From Ignavibacteria bacterium (lineage in GTDB: Bacteria > Bacteroidota > Ignavibacteria > Tepidaquicellales > Tepidaquicellaceae), in contig JBAZNU010000003.1 in the NCBI GenBank assembly GCA_041649015.1, positions 62,001 through 126,000 on the forward strand: DNA of 64,000 nt. The letters run 5' to 3'. Shown here one piece after another: positions 18,967 to 28,317 of this stretch. Position 1 is the first letter of the stretch; every line of letters starts with the position of its first letter. The notes below the pieces were generated by a model. The model worked only from the letters and a program-made list of their open reading frames with translations. It had not been told where the DNA came from and made no database searches. The translations under genes were made by a program, and so were the position numbers.

Positions 18967-19311
18967 TTAAAAAAGAAGTATGTTGTTTGCAGCCGCCATG
19001 AATTCTTTCTTGGTCATGATGCTGTCGCAGCCGATTTCAAAAAGTTGCTCTTTAATTTCGTTTGTTATGTCTGTTATTACTGAGAAAATTTTTATATTTC
19101 TGTTTTGTCCGGATTGTCTTGCGTTTTTTATAAAAGCGAAGTTGTTTTCCGTGTTTGTATCCATGTCGATAATTATCCAGTCTATTTGTCCGTCATTTTT
19201 GTTTTCCGTTATGGTTATCTGATGATTCAGCTTTGTCAGTGTAAGCGCTGCAATATTTAAAAAACCTTTAAAATCCCCGTCATCAGATATCAGCAAGATG
19301 TTTCTTGTCAT
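18967..19311 (-). CDS. stand-alone receiver-like domain protein
   Basis: A 114-residue protein with the size and layout of a CheY-type receiver. Candidate residues are Asp10/Asp11 (acid pocket), Asp49 (phospho-acceptor, in WIIIDMD), Thr80 and Lys101 (MTKKEF). The acidic and lysine positions are kept, but the sequence around Asp49 (DMDTNTENN) lacks the usual M-P turn, so it is divergent and may or may not be phosphorylated. It has no output domain. It follows the CBS-domain gene by three bases and is probably translated with it. Confidence 0.7.
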   Translation of the reverse strand: MTRNILLISDDGDFKGFLNIAALTLTKLNHQITITENKNDGQIDWIIIDMDTNTENNFAFIKNARQSGQNRNIKIFSVITDITNEIKEQLFEIGCDSIMTKKEFMAAANNILLF

Positions 19312-19314
19312 ACA

Positions 19315-19746
19315 TTAACCGTTATACTGTATGTATGTGTTTAATATGTCAATCTTTTCCTCTTTGAGCTTCACGTCAACGAGCATCATGTCTCGCATCG
19401 AAACCATACCTATCAGTGAATTATTTTCAACAACAGGCAGGTGTCTGATTTTTTGCTGCTTCATTATTTGTAGTGCGTATTCAATAGTATCGCTCGAATC
19501 TATAACAATTACCTCCTTTGTCATCACTTCCTCTACTAAGGTCTTTTTAAGGTCGAGTTCTTTTACTATACATCTTCTAAGCAGGTCCCGTTCCGAAAAT
19601 ATTCCAAGCAGACCCGAAGAACTGTCAAGCACCGGAACAGCGCCGATATTGTGCAGGTCCATATACTTTGTTACATCGTACACACTCATTCCGGATTTTG
19701 CGAACAACAGTCTTATATCGGTTAAATAATCCTTTAGAGTTTTCAT
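19315..19746 (-). CDS. CBS-domain pair protein
   Basis: A 143-residue cytoplasmic protein made of two CBS motifs: about 10-65 (YDVTKYMDLHNIGAVPVLDSSSGLLGIFSERDLLRR) and about 72-130 (EVIVIDSSDTIEYALQIMKQQKIRHLPVVENNSLIGMVSMRDMM). Such pairs bind adenosine nucleotides and sense energy state or regulate a partner. The leader has a good Shine-Dalgarno (AGAAAGGATAAT), like that of the peroxiredoxin gene. It heads a two-gene unit with the receiver-like protein, suggesting a small regulatory pair. The target is unknown. Confidence 0.88.
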   Translation of the reverse strand: MKTLKDYLTDIRLLFAKSGMSVYDVTKYMDLHNIGAVPVLDSSSGLLGIFSERDLLRRCIVKELDLKKTLVEEVMTKEVIVIDSSDTIEYALQIMKQQKIRHLPVVENNSLIGMVSMRDMMLVDVKLKEEKIDILNTYIQYNG

Positions 19747-19908
19747 ATATTATCCTTTCTAAATTTCATTAAAATAATTAATTAAGCTAATTATTGCAAG
19801 ATGCGAAAGGAATTTATTTATGTATTTTACCTAATTTCCAAAATTCGTTTTTTAAATAAATTGACGGATTTGTCACTAAAAGGGGGAGTATTATTTAAGG
19901 CTATCTAA

Positions 19909-19937
19909 AGGCAAGTTAGAGGCAAGTTAGGGGCAAG
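19909..19937. repeat. 11-bp tandem repeat, 2.6 copies
   Basis: Two exact units AGGCAAGTTAG follow each other, then a partial GGGCAAG. The period equals that of the unrelated array at 9721. Confidence 0.75.
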
Positions 19938-20148
19938 AAAAGATTATGGGTAAATAAAAAATTTGAGACAAAAAACCTCACAAAAAAACCAACAATTCCA
20001 CCAAACCCAAGTTTGACTGTTGCGGGCAGGCAAAGAAAACAAGTGGGCGGATTAATATATAAAAAGACTCCATTATTTTATGAATTACATAAATAATTTG
20101 CATTTTACTATAATCCAGAATCGAATTGATTGTCTTGAGTTGGTTGAG

Positions 20149-20186
20149 CAAACAAAAAGGCGGACTTTCGTCCGCCCTTTTGTTTG
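20149..20186 (-). terminator. terminator of giant beta-helix gene A
   Basis: A 17-bp stem with a single mismatch and a TTTC loop (core GGCGGAC / GTCCGCC) flanked by A- and T-rich arms, starting about 73 bases after the stop codon. A 27-base stretch of it is identical to the terminator of giant gene B. Confidence 0.88.
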
Positions 20187-20225
20187 TTTATTATCGCTCT
20201 CTTGTTAATCCATATTTTACTTCGC

Positions 20226-20255
20226 GTTGTTAACTGTTCACAGTTTACAATTCTC
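20226..20255 (-). repeat. CTGTTCACAGTTTACA-type element behind giant gene A
   Basis: It lies between the stop codon and the terminator. Similar strings occur in the same relative place behind the giant gene B (about 28226-28316) and the reprolysin gene (50703-50745), and in bulk at 49378-49535. Confidence 0.6.
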
Positions 20256-20258
20256 TGT

Positions 20259-23200
20259 TTATTTTACAAGCATCATCTTCTTGGTCATTATATAATCCGC
20301 AGCAGAAGATTTAGTCATTATCCTGTAGAAGTAAGTTCCGCTTGAGAGGTCAGATGCATTGAACTGAACAGTGTAATAACCTGCCGTTCTTGAATCATTC
20401 ACAAGTGTCTTTACTTCCCTGCCTGTGATGTCATAAAGTTTAATGCTTACTTTTGCATCTAGAGGTAATGAGAAATCAATCTTTGTTGTCGGATTGAACG
20501 GATTCGGATAGTTCTGACTAAGGTCGAATTTAGTCGGGAGTCCGACTTCAACTACGTTTGAAAGGTTATAATACTCAAAGTTTCCGTTGTTATCAATCTG
20601 CTTTAAGCGGTAGTTATACTTGCCGCTGTTGAGCTTTTTATCTTCAAACGTATAGCTAACAGGTGAAGTTGAATTTCCTTTACCGGTGATGTAACCAGCT
20701 TTTACCCATTGGTTAAGTCCCGTAACACTTCTTTCTACCTCAAATCCTGCATTGTTCATTTCGCTTTCGGTTTTCCAAGTAAGTCTTACATCTCTGCCAT
20801 TTATTGAAGAAGTGAATGAAGAGAGCTGAACCGGCAGCGGATTATCGCTATCCGTAACAGTAAATGTAGAAAACGCTGTTAACCCAAATACTTTAATAGT
20901 GTTATTTGTAGTGTTTAATTGATACATTCCGGGACTTGTCCCTTCAATAAGGTAAGGAGTCCAGGTAACACCATTGTCGTCTGATTTTGCAAGTCTTACC
21001 TTACTTTCATCACTAACCGTACCAAGCTGAGCTTCTGAATAGGTGTACGTAATATCATATGTATATCCTGAACCGCCTGTTTGGGTAACGACAAAATAGC
21101 CGTTCATATACAAAGCCTCTTCGCCACCTGTTCCCGGAGGAGCAACACCCTGATAATAGTCAACATTCAGGTTAGTCATACCCCCGAGATTACTGAAATT
21201 AACATCAATAACCGGTAAACCGTAGAATGAAATAATATTCGGACCGATAACAGGAACAATAGATGCTGGTATTGGGTTAACCGAAGGTTTGCCGAATTCA
21301 TAGGCACCTATATCGGGTGTACCAGCTGCAACTGTCAAAGGTCTTGGGTTTCCTGCATAATCCGTATTAATACCGGCGATATGAGAACCATTATTATAGA
21401 CAGTCCAGCTGTTTACGTTTGTACCGTCAGGAATTAAATTAACGTCAGAAGTGAATCCAGGATTACCAGAAACTGAATAAGCGTCTTTTCCTGTAGCGGT
21501 TCTCCAGTCAGCCAGAGTAGTTTTGTCAGTCTGAACTGAGGCTTCATTAATGTTACCTAATATTGCCGGCTCACCAAAAGCATAATAATCATTAAAATCA
21601 ATATTCGCGTAACCAGTATTAGGTGCAGCTGAATAAATAGAATAACTCTTATCTCCGGCTCCAGCTGAATTATCGTATGTATTAACAAAAATATTGTTTC
21701 CTACATCAATCGAATTTGCAGCAGAATTCATAACACAGAAAGCGGCTGATAGAGTAGCAGAGGCATGGCCAGCATAAGAGCCGTAAAGATTAACAGTATT
21801 ATAATAAATATTTACGCCTCCTGTAGCACCGTCTATAGCAAGACCTAATACCCAGTAAGTACTCGAAGCATCAGAACCAGCCTGTACATTGTATATCAAA
21901 TTATTGTAAACGTAAATATTGCTTGAATTCACGCCGGTAGATAGGTACAAACCTCTTGCACCGTATCCGCCTGTATGAGAATTAAGAAGACCGCTGATAG
22001 AATTATTAGCTATTAAAAGCCCTCCTGCACCGCTTGTATTTATACCATAAGGAATACCAGTTCCGGATGCCGTGACACCTGCAATAACATTGTTTGATAT
22101 AGTGTAATTCTGAATGTAGCCGGATGAAACTGCAATGCCTCTTGGAGCGTAAGAACTAGTTCCGGTATAACTTAAATTCGAGATATTGTTTCCGGAAATC
22201 GTACCGTTAAAAGTACCTGTTGCAAACCAGACACCCGTACTGTTTGTTGTAAGCGATCCATGAGTAATGTTTGCAATGGTGTTATTTGTCACGGTTACAC
22301 CGTTCACACCCTGAACGTAAACACCGGTTCCTGAAATCGGATTGACTGCGGAATTTATGGTGTTATTCGTCACGAGTGTACCTGAGCCATTAGTTTCTGT
22401 CATGACAGCAAGAATGTAAATAGCATGATAAGCTTTCTGAATATCATTATCCTGAATAGTGATATCATTAAAATATCCGGCAGCACCATTAGCACCATAA
22501 ACAGTAATAGCCGTACTCGAGTTAACACCGTTTATAACGTTACAGTTTTTAATTGTAGTATTTGTAAGAGGTGTAGTGCCGGTTGAACCGATTCTAATAA
22601 CCTGCGGAGAAGTAGTACTCAGATTCTCGACTGTTAAGTCTTTTGTACCTGCAGGAGAGTTTGAACCGTCAATAGTGACATAGCTATTCTTAATCAAGAA
22701 TATCTGCGATGAAGCAGCCGTTCCCTGAATTAATGCAGTAACACCCACATTAGGTTTTATAGTAACAGTATTTACTGCAGTCGGCATACCTTCATTCTGA
22801 ATATCTACTACTAATGGGAAAGTTTCAGAAGGATATGTTGCATCGTTTAGCAAGAACCGCGTAGCCCCGCTAACACCCCTTAGGTTGAGGTCAGTAAGAG
22901 CGGCAGTAATAGTCGCATAAATACCATTGACGCCATCCGGGAAATTTAATGACGGAGAATCACTTCTCTTCACGAAGAGTTTTCCATCATATGTTTTGCC
23001 GTTTTCCATTGGCACCCATTCAACTTCTTCGACTTCAATTAATTTTTTAACAATTGGTTTATCAAGGTTTTCACCGCTTGTTTCCGTGGACAGAAGCCCC
23101 TTGGAATTAGTTTTATTATTAGTTTTTGAATTAACATCCTTTTTATCCTGTATTTTTTCTTCCTTTAAGTTTTTATTATTATTCTGAACATTGGAAGTTA

Positions 23201-26200
23201 TTTCTTCTTCGGCGACAGTTGCGTCGAAAGTAACTTCTTTCATTACTTTTTTCACAACCTTTTCGAAGTAAACGTTTTTACCGGATACCTGATTGAACAA
23301 GGTTGTACCGACTGTATAATCTCCTGCGAGAGAAGTGTTAGAGATAGTATAACTATTAGGTGTTGTCGGCGGAGTGGAAACAGCCGGCGGATTAAAAGTA
23401 AATCCGCTTGCACCTTCTGAAGGTGAGGCGCTCAGATTTGGTGTTGGAGCGATTATATCCTGTGCAACGATATAATAAGATACAACATCACCAAGTACAA
23501 CACCGGAACCAAATGTAAAAGTATATTCATTTCCGCTTACGAAGGTTCCTGCCACTGAGTTATAAGAACCAGCGTTAATTTTCCAGTATAAAACCGGTAA
23601 ACCCGTACCAGATGTCGGAACTCCGGATGCATCTGAAATGTCTGTAGAAAGAACTCTGTTTGAAGTAGATGCGGTATTCAACAGTGGAGTATAGACGATA
23701 GTCGGTCCTGATTGATCTACGCCTTGCTCATACGCTCCTATGCTTGGTGTGGTTCCGCTTCTGGGAATTCCGAGTATGTCCGTTAAAATACCTGCAATCG
23801 GTGTACCTGCTGCCAATACAGGAGATGTCAGTTGAGGCTGAAGATTAGTTCCTGAATTAAGCAGAGGATCCATATTAATAGTATTATCACCTTCGCCTGA
23901 ACCTTCTTTCCACGCAGCATAAGTTGCTACTTCGGCTGCTCCATAGTATCCAAATGCAGCACCGGTCGTGTAATATGCATTATAATTAAGATTTGTAAAT
24001 GTTGTTCCGGTTGGTGCATAAATTGTGTAATTTTTGGGAGTAGTACCGGATTTAGCGTTGTAGAGAATATTATTCCTCAAATCAATATTAGTTGCAGCGG
24101 TTGAAATATATAAACACATTGAATACAATCCTGATCCGGTATTTGCATAAGTACCTGTCTGGCTAATTGTATTATAATATATTTTATACCCGTCTCCACC
24201 GACTAATCTTATACCAGCGTTATAGAAATTAGATGTGCTTCCATAATATTGCAAATCATAAATAATGTTATTGTATATTTGATTATTGGAGTTTCCTGTT
24301 GCACTCGCAAAATACATTCCCGTAGCATAGTAGGCTGTCGTATTAGTTTGATTAAATGAATGAATCTTATTGTAACTAAATATAGAATTTGAAACATTAG
24401 CATTCAGATACATACCGTATTTACTCCCGTTATATATCATGTTATAAATTTCATTTTCAGAAACACTTGCCCCGTCCATTTCGGATAAATACATACCGTA
24501 TCCTGTTACATAATCAGTTTCTACTGAAGAACCAATCGAATTACCTGAAATAATTAATCCTTCCAATATTCCTATTGAAGCAATTCCTCTTGCATAAATA
24601 CCGTAATATACTTTTGAAATAGTGTTATTCTGTATCGTTAAATTATCGTTATCTGCCCCTGTTCCCGAGGTTGAGATTGAAGCACCGCCTGCATAAATCC
24701 CAAATATTGACGTAACTGTGTTCGCTCCGCCCATAATAATGCAATTTCTGATTGAATTATCCGTAGCACCTGCATTGGCTCCAAGACTGATAATTTGAAA
24801 TACCGCAGAGTTTGAAGTTGAACTTGCGTTTGTAAAATTAAGATATTTCCCGCTGCCAGTATAACTACCGTCAAAAGTTATTCCGTCTGCACCGTTAAGC
24901 CTAATTAGCCCCCCCGTTTTCGTGCCTGAGATTGTTTTTAGAGTAGCATCGTTAGGCTGGATTGTAATTGTATATATTGCTTCCTCGCTTGTTTGATTCA
25001 AAGCAACATCTCCTGTTTCCGTCAGGTCAGAAGTGATTTTAACGGTTAAGTTTCCGGTAACTACCTTTTCGTTAATTGCTTTAAAAAGACCTGCCGGAGA
25101 ATCTTCCGTTAATGAGGTGTATGTCTGTCCCGTACCGACTAAAACCTCTCCTGTTATTGCACCAGCAATCGAGTATTGATTAATAGAACCCGTTAAAGGG
25201 AACTCATCTGCCGTCAAATCAACAGATGTCAAAGACTGAGCAGGTATTCCTGAGTTTATATTTGTATTGCTTAACAAATCCTGAGCAATGACAAAATATT
25301 GTATTATTTCGCCGGTTGCAACTCCACCACCGTTTAGTATTGAATAGTCAATGGTAAAACTGAAAGGAGAACTTCCGCTTGATGTTTCAACCCATTTCCA
25401 TCCGTCATCTGTATCAGTATTACCGGCATAAGTATTAGCATCAATAGTTTTCTTGTAATACACTCTTGGTTTTGTACCCGGGTCTACGCTAACTCCCGAC
25501 GGGTCGGTAATAGTAACGTTACTGAAGACTCTTGTTGTTGTAGATGCTGAAGTACCAAGCGGTGTATAAGATATTACCGGTCCGGATAGGTCCTTTGGAA
25601 TTCCTGCAAACTCATCAGCCCCAACGTCGGGTGCTGTTGCAGGGAATGAAGGATTATTCGGATAACCCGGGTTTGGAAATCTTGCATGACCGTCAAAATC
25701 TTCGTTGATATTTGGAGTGCTTATTGTATTACCTCCGCTTTCCAATTGAGTAGCTGTTATAGGATTAATGTGTAAATCATAAGGAGCAGCTGCAATATTA
25801 ACGAAGTTGGGTAATGTTGAGAATGAAGAAGCATCTCTCGGGGTTACCCTGGCTTTATAAGCATCCATCGTCTGGTCAGAATTTGTTCCGTCATAAAATA
25901 TTAAATTGCTTGCAGATGGAGAACCGGCATAAAGGTCATTATTGTTTGACTCACTGCCAAAATTAACTAAGTCTGTTGAACTACTTCTTCTGAAAGCAAC
26001 CGTTAAGCCTGTTCCGGCGGGCACTGAGTTATTAACGATTATATTATTCCTCATATCCAGAACAGCAGTTGTTGGTGTTGCGCTTCGTGAGTGATAAATA
26101 CCCGTTGTTCCAAAATTTGCCCCTGATGATGAAGCATTTAAATAAACTGTATTGTTATACACACCGTATGTGGAATTTGTGGAAGTGCTTGAAATATCAA

Positions 26201-27779
26201 TACCCCTGACTGCATCAACACCTGCTGCGGAAGGGGCTTTTAAATCAGAGATAAAATTGTTGTAAATATATACTGTCGTTCCGGAACTTGCGGTTAAACC
26301 TCTTACGAGGCCTGTTGTCGTTCCTGTTGATGTTGATGAATTATTATAGATTTGATTCTTATACACATCAGCAGATATTCCTAATGTTTGAGTGAGAGAT
26401 TGTAAAGAACCGCCTGAAGTATTATTATAAATATTATTTCCATAAATGTTTTTTGTTGCAGTCGAAACTGAATTCGTATACAAACAGTAAACAGTTCCTG
26501 TGCCTGAGGCAGAATTGTCATAAAGATTGTTGTTATAAATATTCTCAAAACCATTTGCACCCAAACCATAACTATACAGAATATACGTCGCGCCGGACGT
26601 ACCTGACTTTATGTTGTTACGAATAATGTTATTATATATATTTACATTAAAAACATTACCATAACTATATAATAAATACATTCCACCAGATGTTGCAGTT
26701 GGGTATGTGCAATTTTCGATAATATTATCGTACAAATTTAGAGTATTTGTCGTACCTGTAGTACCCATATCATTTCTAATCGCATAAATCGTACTGGTAG
26801 TTGCACCGCCTTGAATCGTGACATTATTTCCGCGTATAGTAACATTCGAATTAATTCCCGTCGAAGTATACATACCGTAAAGAGTAGTTGTAGTTCCTGC
26901 ACCTCCGTTAATAGTATTATAATTGACTGACAAACCATTTTGATAAATAGCATAAATACCGTAAGCTGTGGAACCAGCACCGCCGTAATTTGTAATGCTG
27001 TTCCCGGTGCCGGAAGCATTACCGATTTCGTTATTCTGGTCATAAAGTGTGTATGGAGATGATGCACCATATCCTGCAAGTCTGATACCAACATATACAT
27101 TAGAGATTGTGTTATTATAAAACTTGCAATTATTTAGAGCATCGGTTTCGGCGGTTATTGTCAACGAAGTAGTAGCCGTTGCAATATGATTCCCTGCATA
27201 TATACCATAAGAACCTGTATTAGTTTTGTTCAAAGTAATATTACAATTCTGAATCGTTACATACTGGCACCCGTCGAATGGTGATACATTTTGACTTTTA
27301 ACTAATGCATATCCCCATTCCATCAGCTCCGTTGGAGTAGTGTTTGCGGCATTCTCCTGTAAATCAATGCCGTTTATCGTAACATAGTCAGTACCCTGAA
27401 TTATCCAGATACCGTCAACTGAAGTAGATGTACCGGGAGTAAATGCGGTAATCAAAGGATTTAAGCCAATCACCGTTTTGTTAAATGTTATCGTATTGGT
27501 TGCGGACGTTAATCCGTTAAGTGTTGCATTTCCCAGCAGATAACCGCCCGCAGGCGCAGTTTCTGTACCATTTGCTGCAAGAGTAAACGTTACAGGACCG
27601 GTCATACCGGTTATAGCGTTAATTGCCGTAATAGCATCGGCAAGAGAAGTATAGCTTGCAGATAACGGAGGTGTTGTATTGGCCGGATTATCAACCGTCA
27701 CCGCAATCTGAGCATTTGCACTACCCGCTAATATTAATGCAGCGAATAGTATAGTAAAGAGAGCGAATAAGTTTTTCAT
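20259..27779 (-). CDS. giant secreted parallel beta-helix protein A with T9SS sorting domain
   Basis: A 2506-residue protein. A signal peptide ends at GSANAQ (about 23). Three beta-helix blocks follow, starting with a Y-x-[ST]-[LI] segment (about 43, 883 and 1616) and made of short repeats rich in N, G, S, T and Y (for example NNTISNVYVGIRLAGYG). Each block ends in a D-[VI]-G-A-[DY]-E motif (about 723, 1350, 2160), the first two being followed by an Ig-like segment starting P-x-I-x-Y-T-P-L. A lysine/glutamate-rich module at about 1500-1615 separates helix 2 from helix 3. A beta domain (SSFTSSINGRDVRLTWKTES) and a T9SS tail with NYPNPFNPTTKIDF close the protein. It is expected at the cell surface as an adhesin or polysaccharide-binding or -cleaving protein, which cannot be decided here. 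It is paralogous to the next gene. Confidence 0.85.
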   Translation of the reverse strand: MKNLFALFTILFAALILAGSANAQIAVTVDNPANTTPPLSASYTSLADAITAINAITGMTGPVTFTLAANGTETAPAGGYLLGNATLNGLTSATNTITFNKTVIGLNPLITAFTPGTSTSVDGIWIIQGTDYVTINGIDLQENAANTTPTELMEWGYALVKSQNVSPFDGCQYVTIQNCNITLNKTNTGSYGIYAGNHIATATTSLTITAETDALNNCKFYNNTISNVYVGIRLAGYGASSPYTLYDQNNEIGNASGTGNSITNYGGAGSTAYGIYAIYQNGLSVNYNTINGGAGTTTTLYGMYTSTGINSNVTIRGNNVTIQGGATTSTIYAIRNDMGTTGTTNTLNLYDNIIENCTYPTATSGGMYLLYSYGNVFNVNIYNNIIRNNIKSGTSGATYILYSYGLGANGFENIYNNNLYDNSASGTGTVYCLYTNSVSTATKNIYGNNIYNNTSGGSLQSLTQTLGISADVYKNQIYNNSSTSTGTTTGLVRGLTASSGTTVYIYNNFISDLKAPSAAGVDAVRGIDISSTSTNSTYGVYNNTVYLNASSSGANFGTTGIYHSRSATPTTAVLDMRNNIIVNNSVPAGTGLTVAFRRSSSTDLVNFGSESNNNDLYAGSPSASNLIFYDGTNSDQTMDAYKARVTPRDASSFSTLPNFVNIAAAPYDLHINPITATQLESGGNTISTPNINEDFDGHARFPNPGYPNNPSFPATAPDVGADEFAGIPKDLSGPVISYTPLGTSASTTTRVFSNVTITDPSGVSVDPGTKPRVYYKKTIDANTYAGNTDTDDGWKWVETSSGSSPFSFTIDYSILNGGGVATGEIIQYFVIAQDLLSNTNINSGIPAQSLTSVDLTADEFPLTGSINQYSIAGAITGEVLVGTGQTYTSLTEDSPAGLFKAINEKVVTGNLTVKITSDLTETGDVALNQTSEEAIYTITIQPNDATLKTISGTKTGGLIRLNGADGITFDGSYTGSGKYLNFTNASSTSNSAVFQIISLGANAGATDNSIRNCIIMGGANTVTSIFGIYAGGASISTSGTGADNDNLTIQNNTISKVYYGIYARGIASIGILEGLIISGNSIGSSVETDYVTGYGMYLSEMDGASVSENEIYNMIYNGSKYGMYLNANVSNSIFSYNKIHSFNQTNTTAYYATGMYFASATGNSNNQIYNNIIYDLQYYGSTSNFYNAGIRLVGGDGYKIYYNTISQTGTYANTGSGLYSMCLYISTAATNIDLRNNILYNAKSGTTPKNYTIYAPTGTTFTNLNYNAYYTTGAAFGYYGAAEVATYAAWKEGSGEGDNTINMDPLLNSGTNLQPQLTSPVLAAGTPIAGILTDILGIPRSGTTPSIGAYEQGVDQSGPTIVYTPLLNTASTSNRVLSTDISDASGVPTSGTGLPVLYWKINAGSYNSVAGTFVSGNEYTFTFGSGVVLGDVVSYYIVAQDIIAPTPNLSASPSEGASGFTFNPPAVSTPPTTPNSYTISNTSLAGDYTVGTTLFNQVSGKNVYFEKVVKKVMKEVTFDATVAEEEITSNVQNNNKNLKEEKIQDKKDVNSKTNNKTNSKGLLSTETSGENLDKPIVKKLIEVEEVEWVPMENGKTYDGKLFVKRSDSPSLNFPDGVNGIYATITAALTDLNLRGVSGATRFLLNDATYPSETFPLVVDIQNEGMPTAVNTVTIKPNVGVTALIQGTAASSQIFLIKNSYVTIDGSNSPAGTKDLTVENLSTTSPQVIRIGSTGTTPLTNTTIKNCNVINGVNSSTAITVYGANGAAGYFNDITIQDNDIQKAYHAIYILAVMTETNGSGTLVTNNTINSAVNPISGTGVYVQGVNGVTVTNNTIANITHGSLTTNSTGVWFATGTFNGTISGNNISNLSYTGTSSYAPRGIAVSSGYIQNYTISNNVIAGVTASGTGIPYGINTSGAGGLLIANNSISGLLNSHTGGYGARGLYLSTGVNSSNIYVYNNLIYNVQAGSDASSTYWVLGLAIDGATGGVNIYYNTVNLYGSYAGHASATLSAAFCVMNSAANSIDVGNNIFVNTYDNSAGAGDKSYSIYSAAPNTGYANIDFNDYYAFGEPAILGNINEASVQTDKTTLADWRTATGKDAYSVSGNPGFTSDVNLIPDGTNVNSWTVYNNGSHIAGINTDYAGNPRPLTVAAGTPDIGAYEFGKPSVNPIPASIVPVIGPNIISFYGLPVIDVNFSNLGGMTNLNVDYYQGVAPPGTGGEEALYMNGYFVVTQTGGSGYTYDITYTYSEAQLGTVSDESKVRLAKSDDNGVTWTPYLIEGTSPGMYQLNTTNNTIKVFGLTAFSTFTVTDSDNPLPVQLSSFTSSINGRDVRLTWKTESEMNNAGFEVERSVTGLNQWVKAGYITGKGNSTSPVSYTFEDKKLNSGKYNYRLKQIDNNGNFEYYNLSNVVEVGLPTKFDLSQNYPNPFNPTTKIDFSLPLDAKVSIKLYDITGREVKTLVNDSRTAGYYTVQFNASDLSSGTYFYRIMTKSSAADYIMTKKMMLVK

Positions 27780-28191
27780 ATATTTTTAAATTAAGTTTGA
27801 AAAATATTTGAATTAATTAAATAATAAATTGTTCTTTAAATTTTCTGATTCTTAATTATCAAAGTATTGTATAAACTTTTTATAGCAATAATATGATTAA
27901 GTGCATCTAAAACTACATGAATATAAACGCGTATTCATTTTTAAATCTATTATTTAAGTTTTCTTTGTTTTTGTATTTAATTTGTTATATGGGTAAAGCT
28001 TCTGGTTAGTAACTCCTGTTCGGCGTGACTGAATGATTAATGTAGTTATTCCGTATTTATACTTATAGTATGTCATCTGGAAATTTATTGTAATATAAAA
28101 TCTCTTTTTATTAAATTCAATGTTTTATTGTTATCACAAATAAGTTTTTTTCTTATATGCGGGGAACCGAATGAACAATTGTAGTACAAAC

Positions 28192-28219
28192 AAAAAGGCG
28201 GACTTTCGTCCGCCTTTTT
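28192..28219 (-). terminator. terminator of giant beta-helix gene B
   Basis: A perfect 12-bp stem (AAAAAGGCGGAC / GTCCGCCTTTTT) with a TTTC loop. The 27 bases from about 28188 are identical to those at about 20150 behind giant gene A. Confidence 0.9.
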
Positions 28220-28225
28220 AAAGCT

Positions 28226-28316
28226 TTCATCTGTAAGCTTACAGCGTTAAGTTAATCTCTGAACGCTATATCGCCTGTTCACTGTTTGCCGTTACCGGTT
28301 TACAGTTTCTATCTAT
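28226..28316 (-). repeat. repeat-like tract behind giant gene B
   Basis: It contains CTGTAAGCTTACAGCGTTAA, then CTGTTCACTGTTTGCC, then GGTTTACAGTTTCT, immediately after the stop codon and before the terminator. These are diverged relatives of the CTGTTCACAG / TTTACAG words seen behind other cargo genes. Confidence 0.5.
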
Positions 28317-28317
28317 A

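Larger units (their letters stand above)
19747..20258. other. intergenic region with repeat and giant-gene terminator
   Basis: This 512-base spacer holds the promoter region of the CBS gene, an 11-bp repeat (19909-19937), the terminator of the giant gene (20149-20186) and a short CTGTTCACAGTTTACA element (20226-20255) right behind the giant gene's stop. No gene was recognised. Confidence 0.5.
27780..28317. other. spacer between the two giant genes
   Basis: This 538-base region is upstream of giant gene A and downstream of giant gene B. It contains gene B's terminator (28192-28219) and a repeat-like tract (28226-28316). The AT-rich part 27780-28140 must hold gene A's promoter; I could not assign a clear box. 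No gene was seen. Confidence 0.5.

Noticed and set aside
26381..27100. Small minus-strand frames inside giant gene A
   Set aside because: They are other-frame shadows of a repetitive coding sequence and have no start or family evidence.
20259..27779. Reading the giant proteins as phage tail spikes
   Set aside because: Both have signal peptides and T9SS tails, and no phage genes are near; a secreted surface role fits better.
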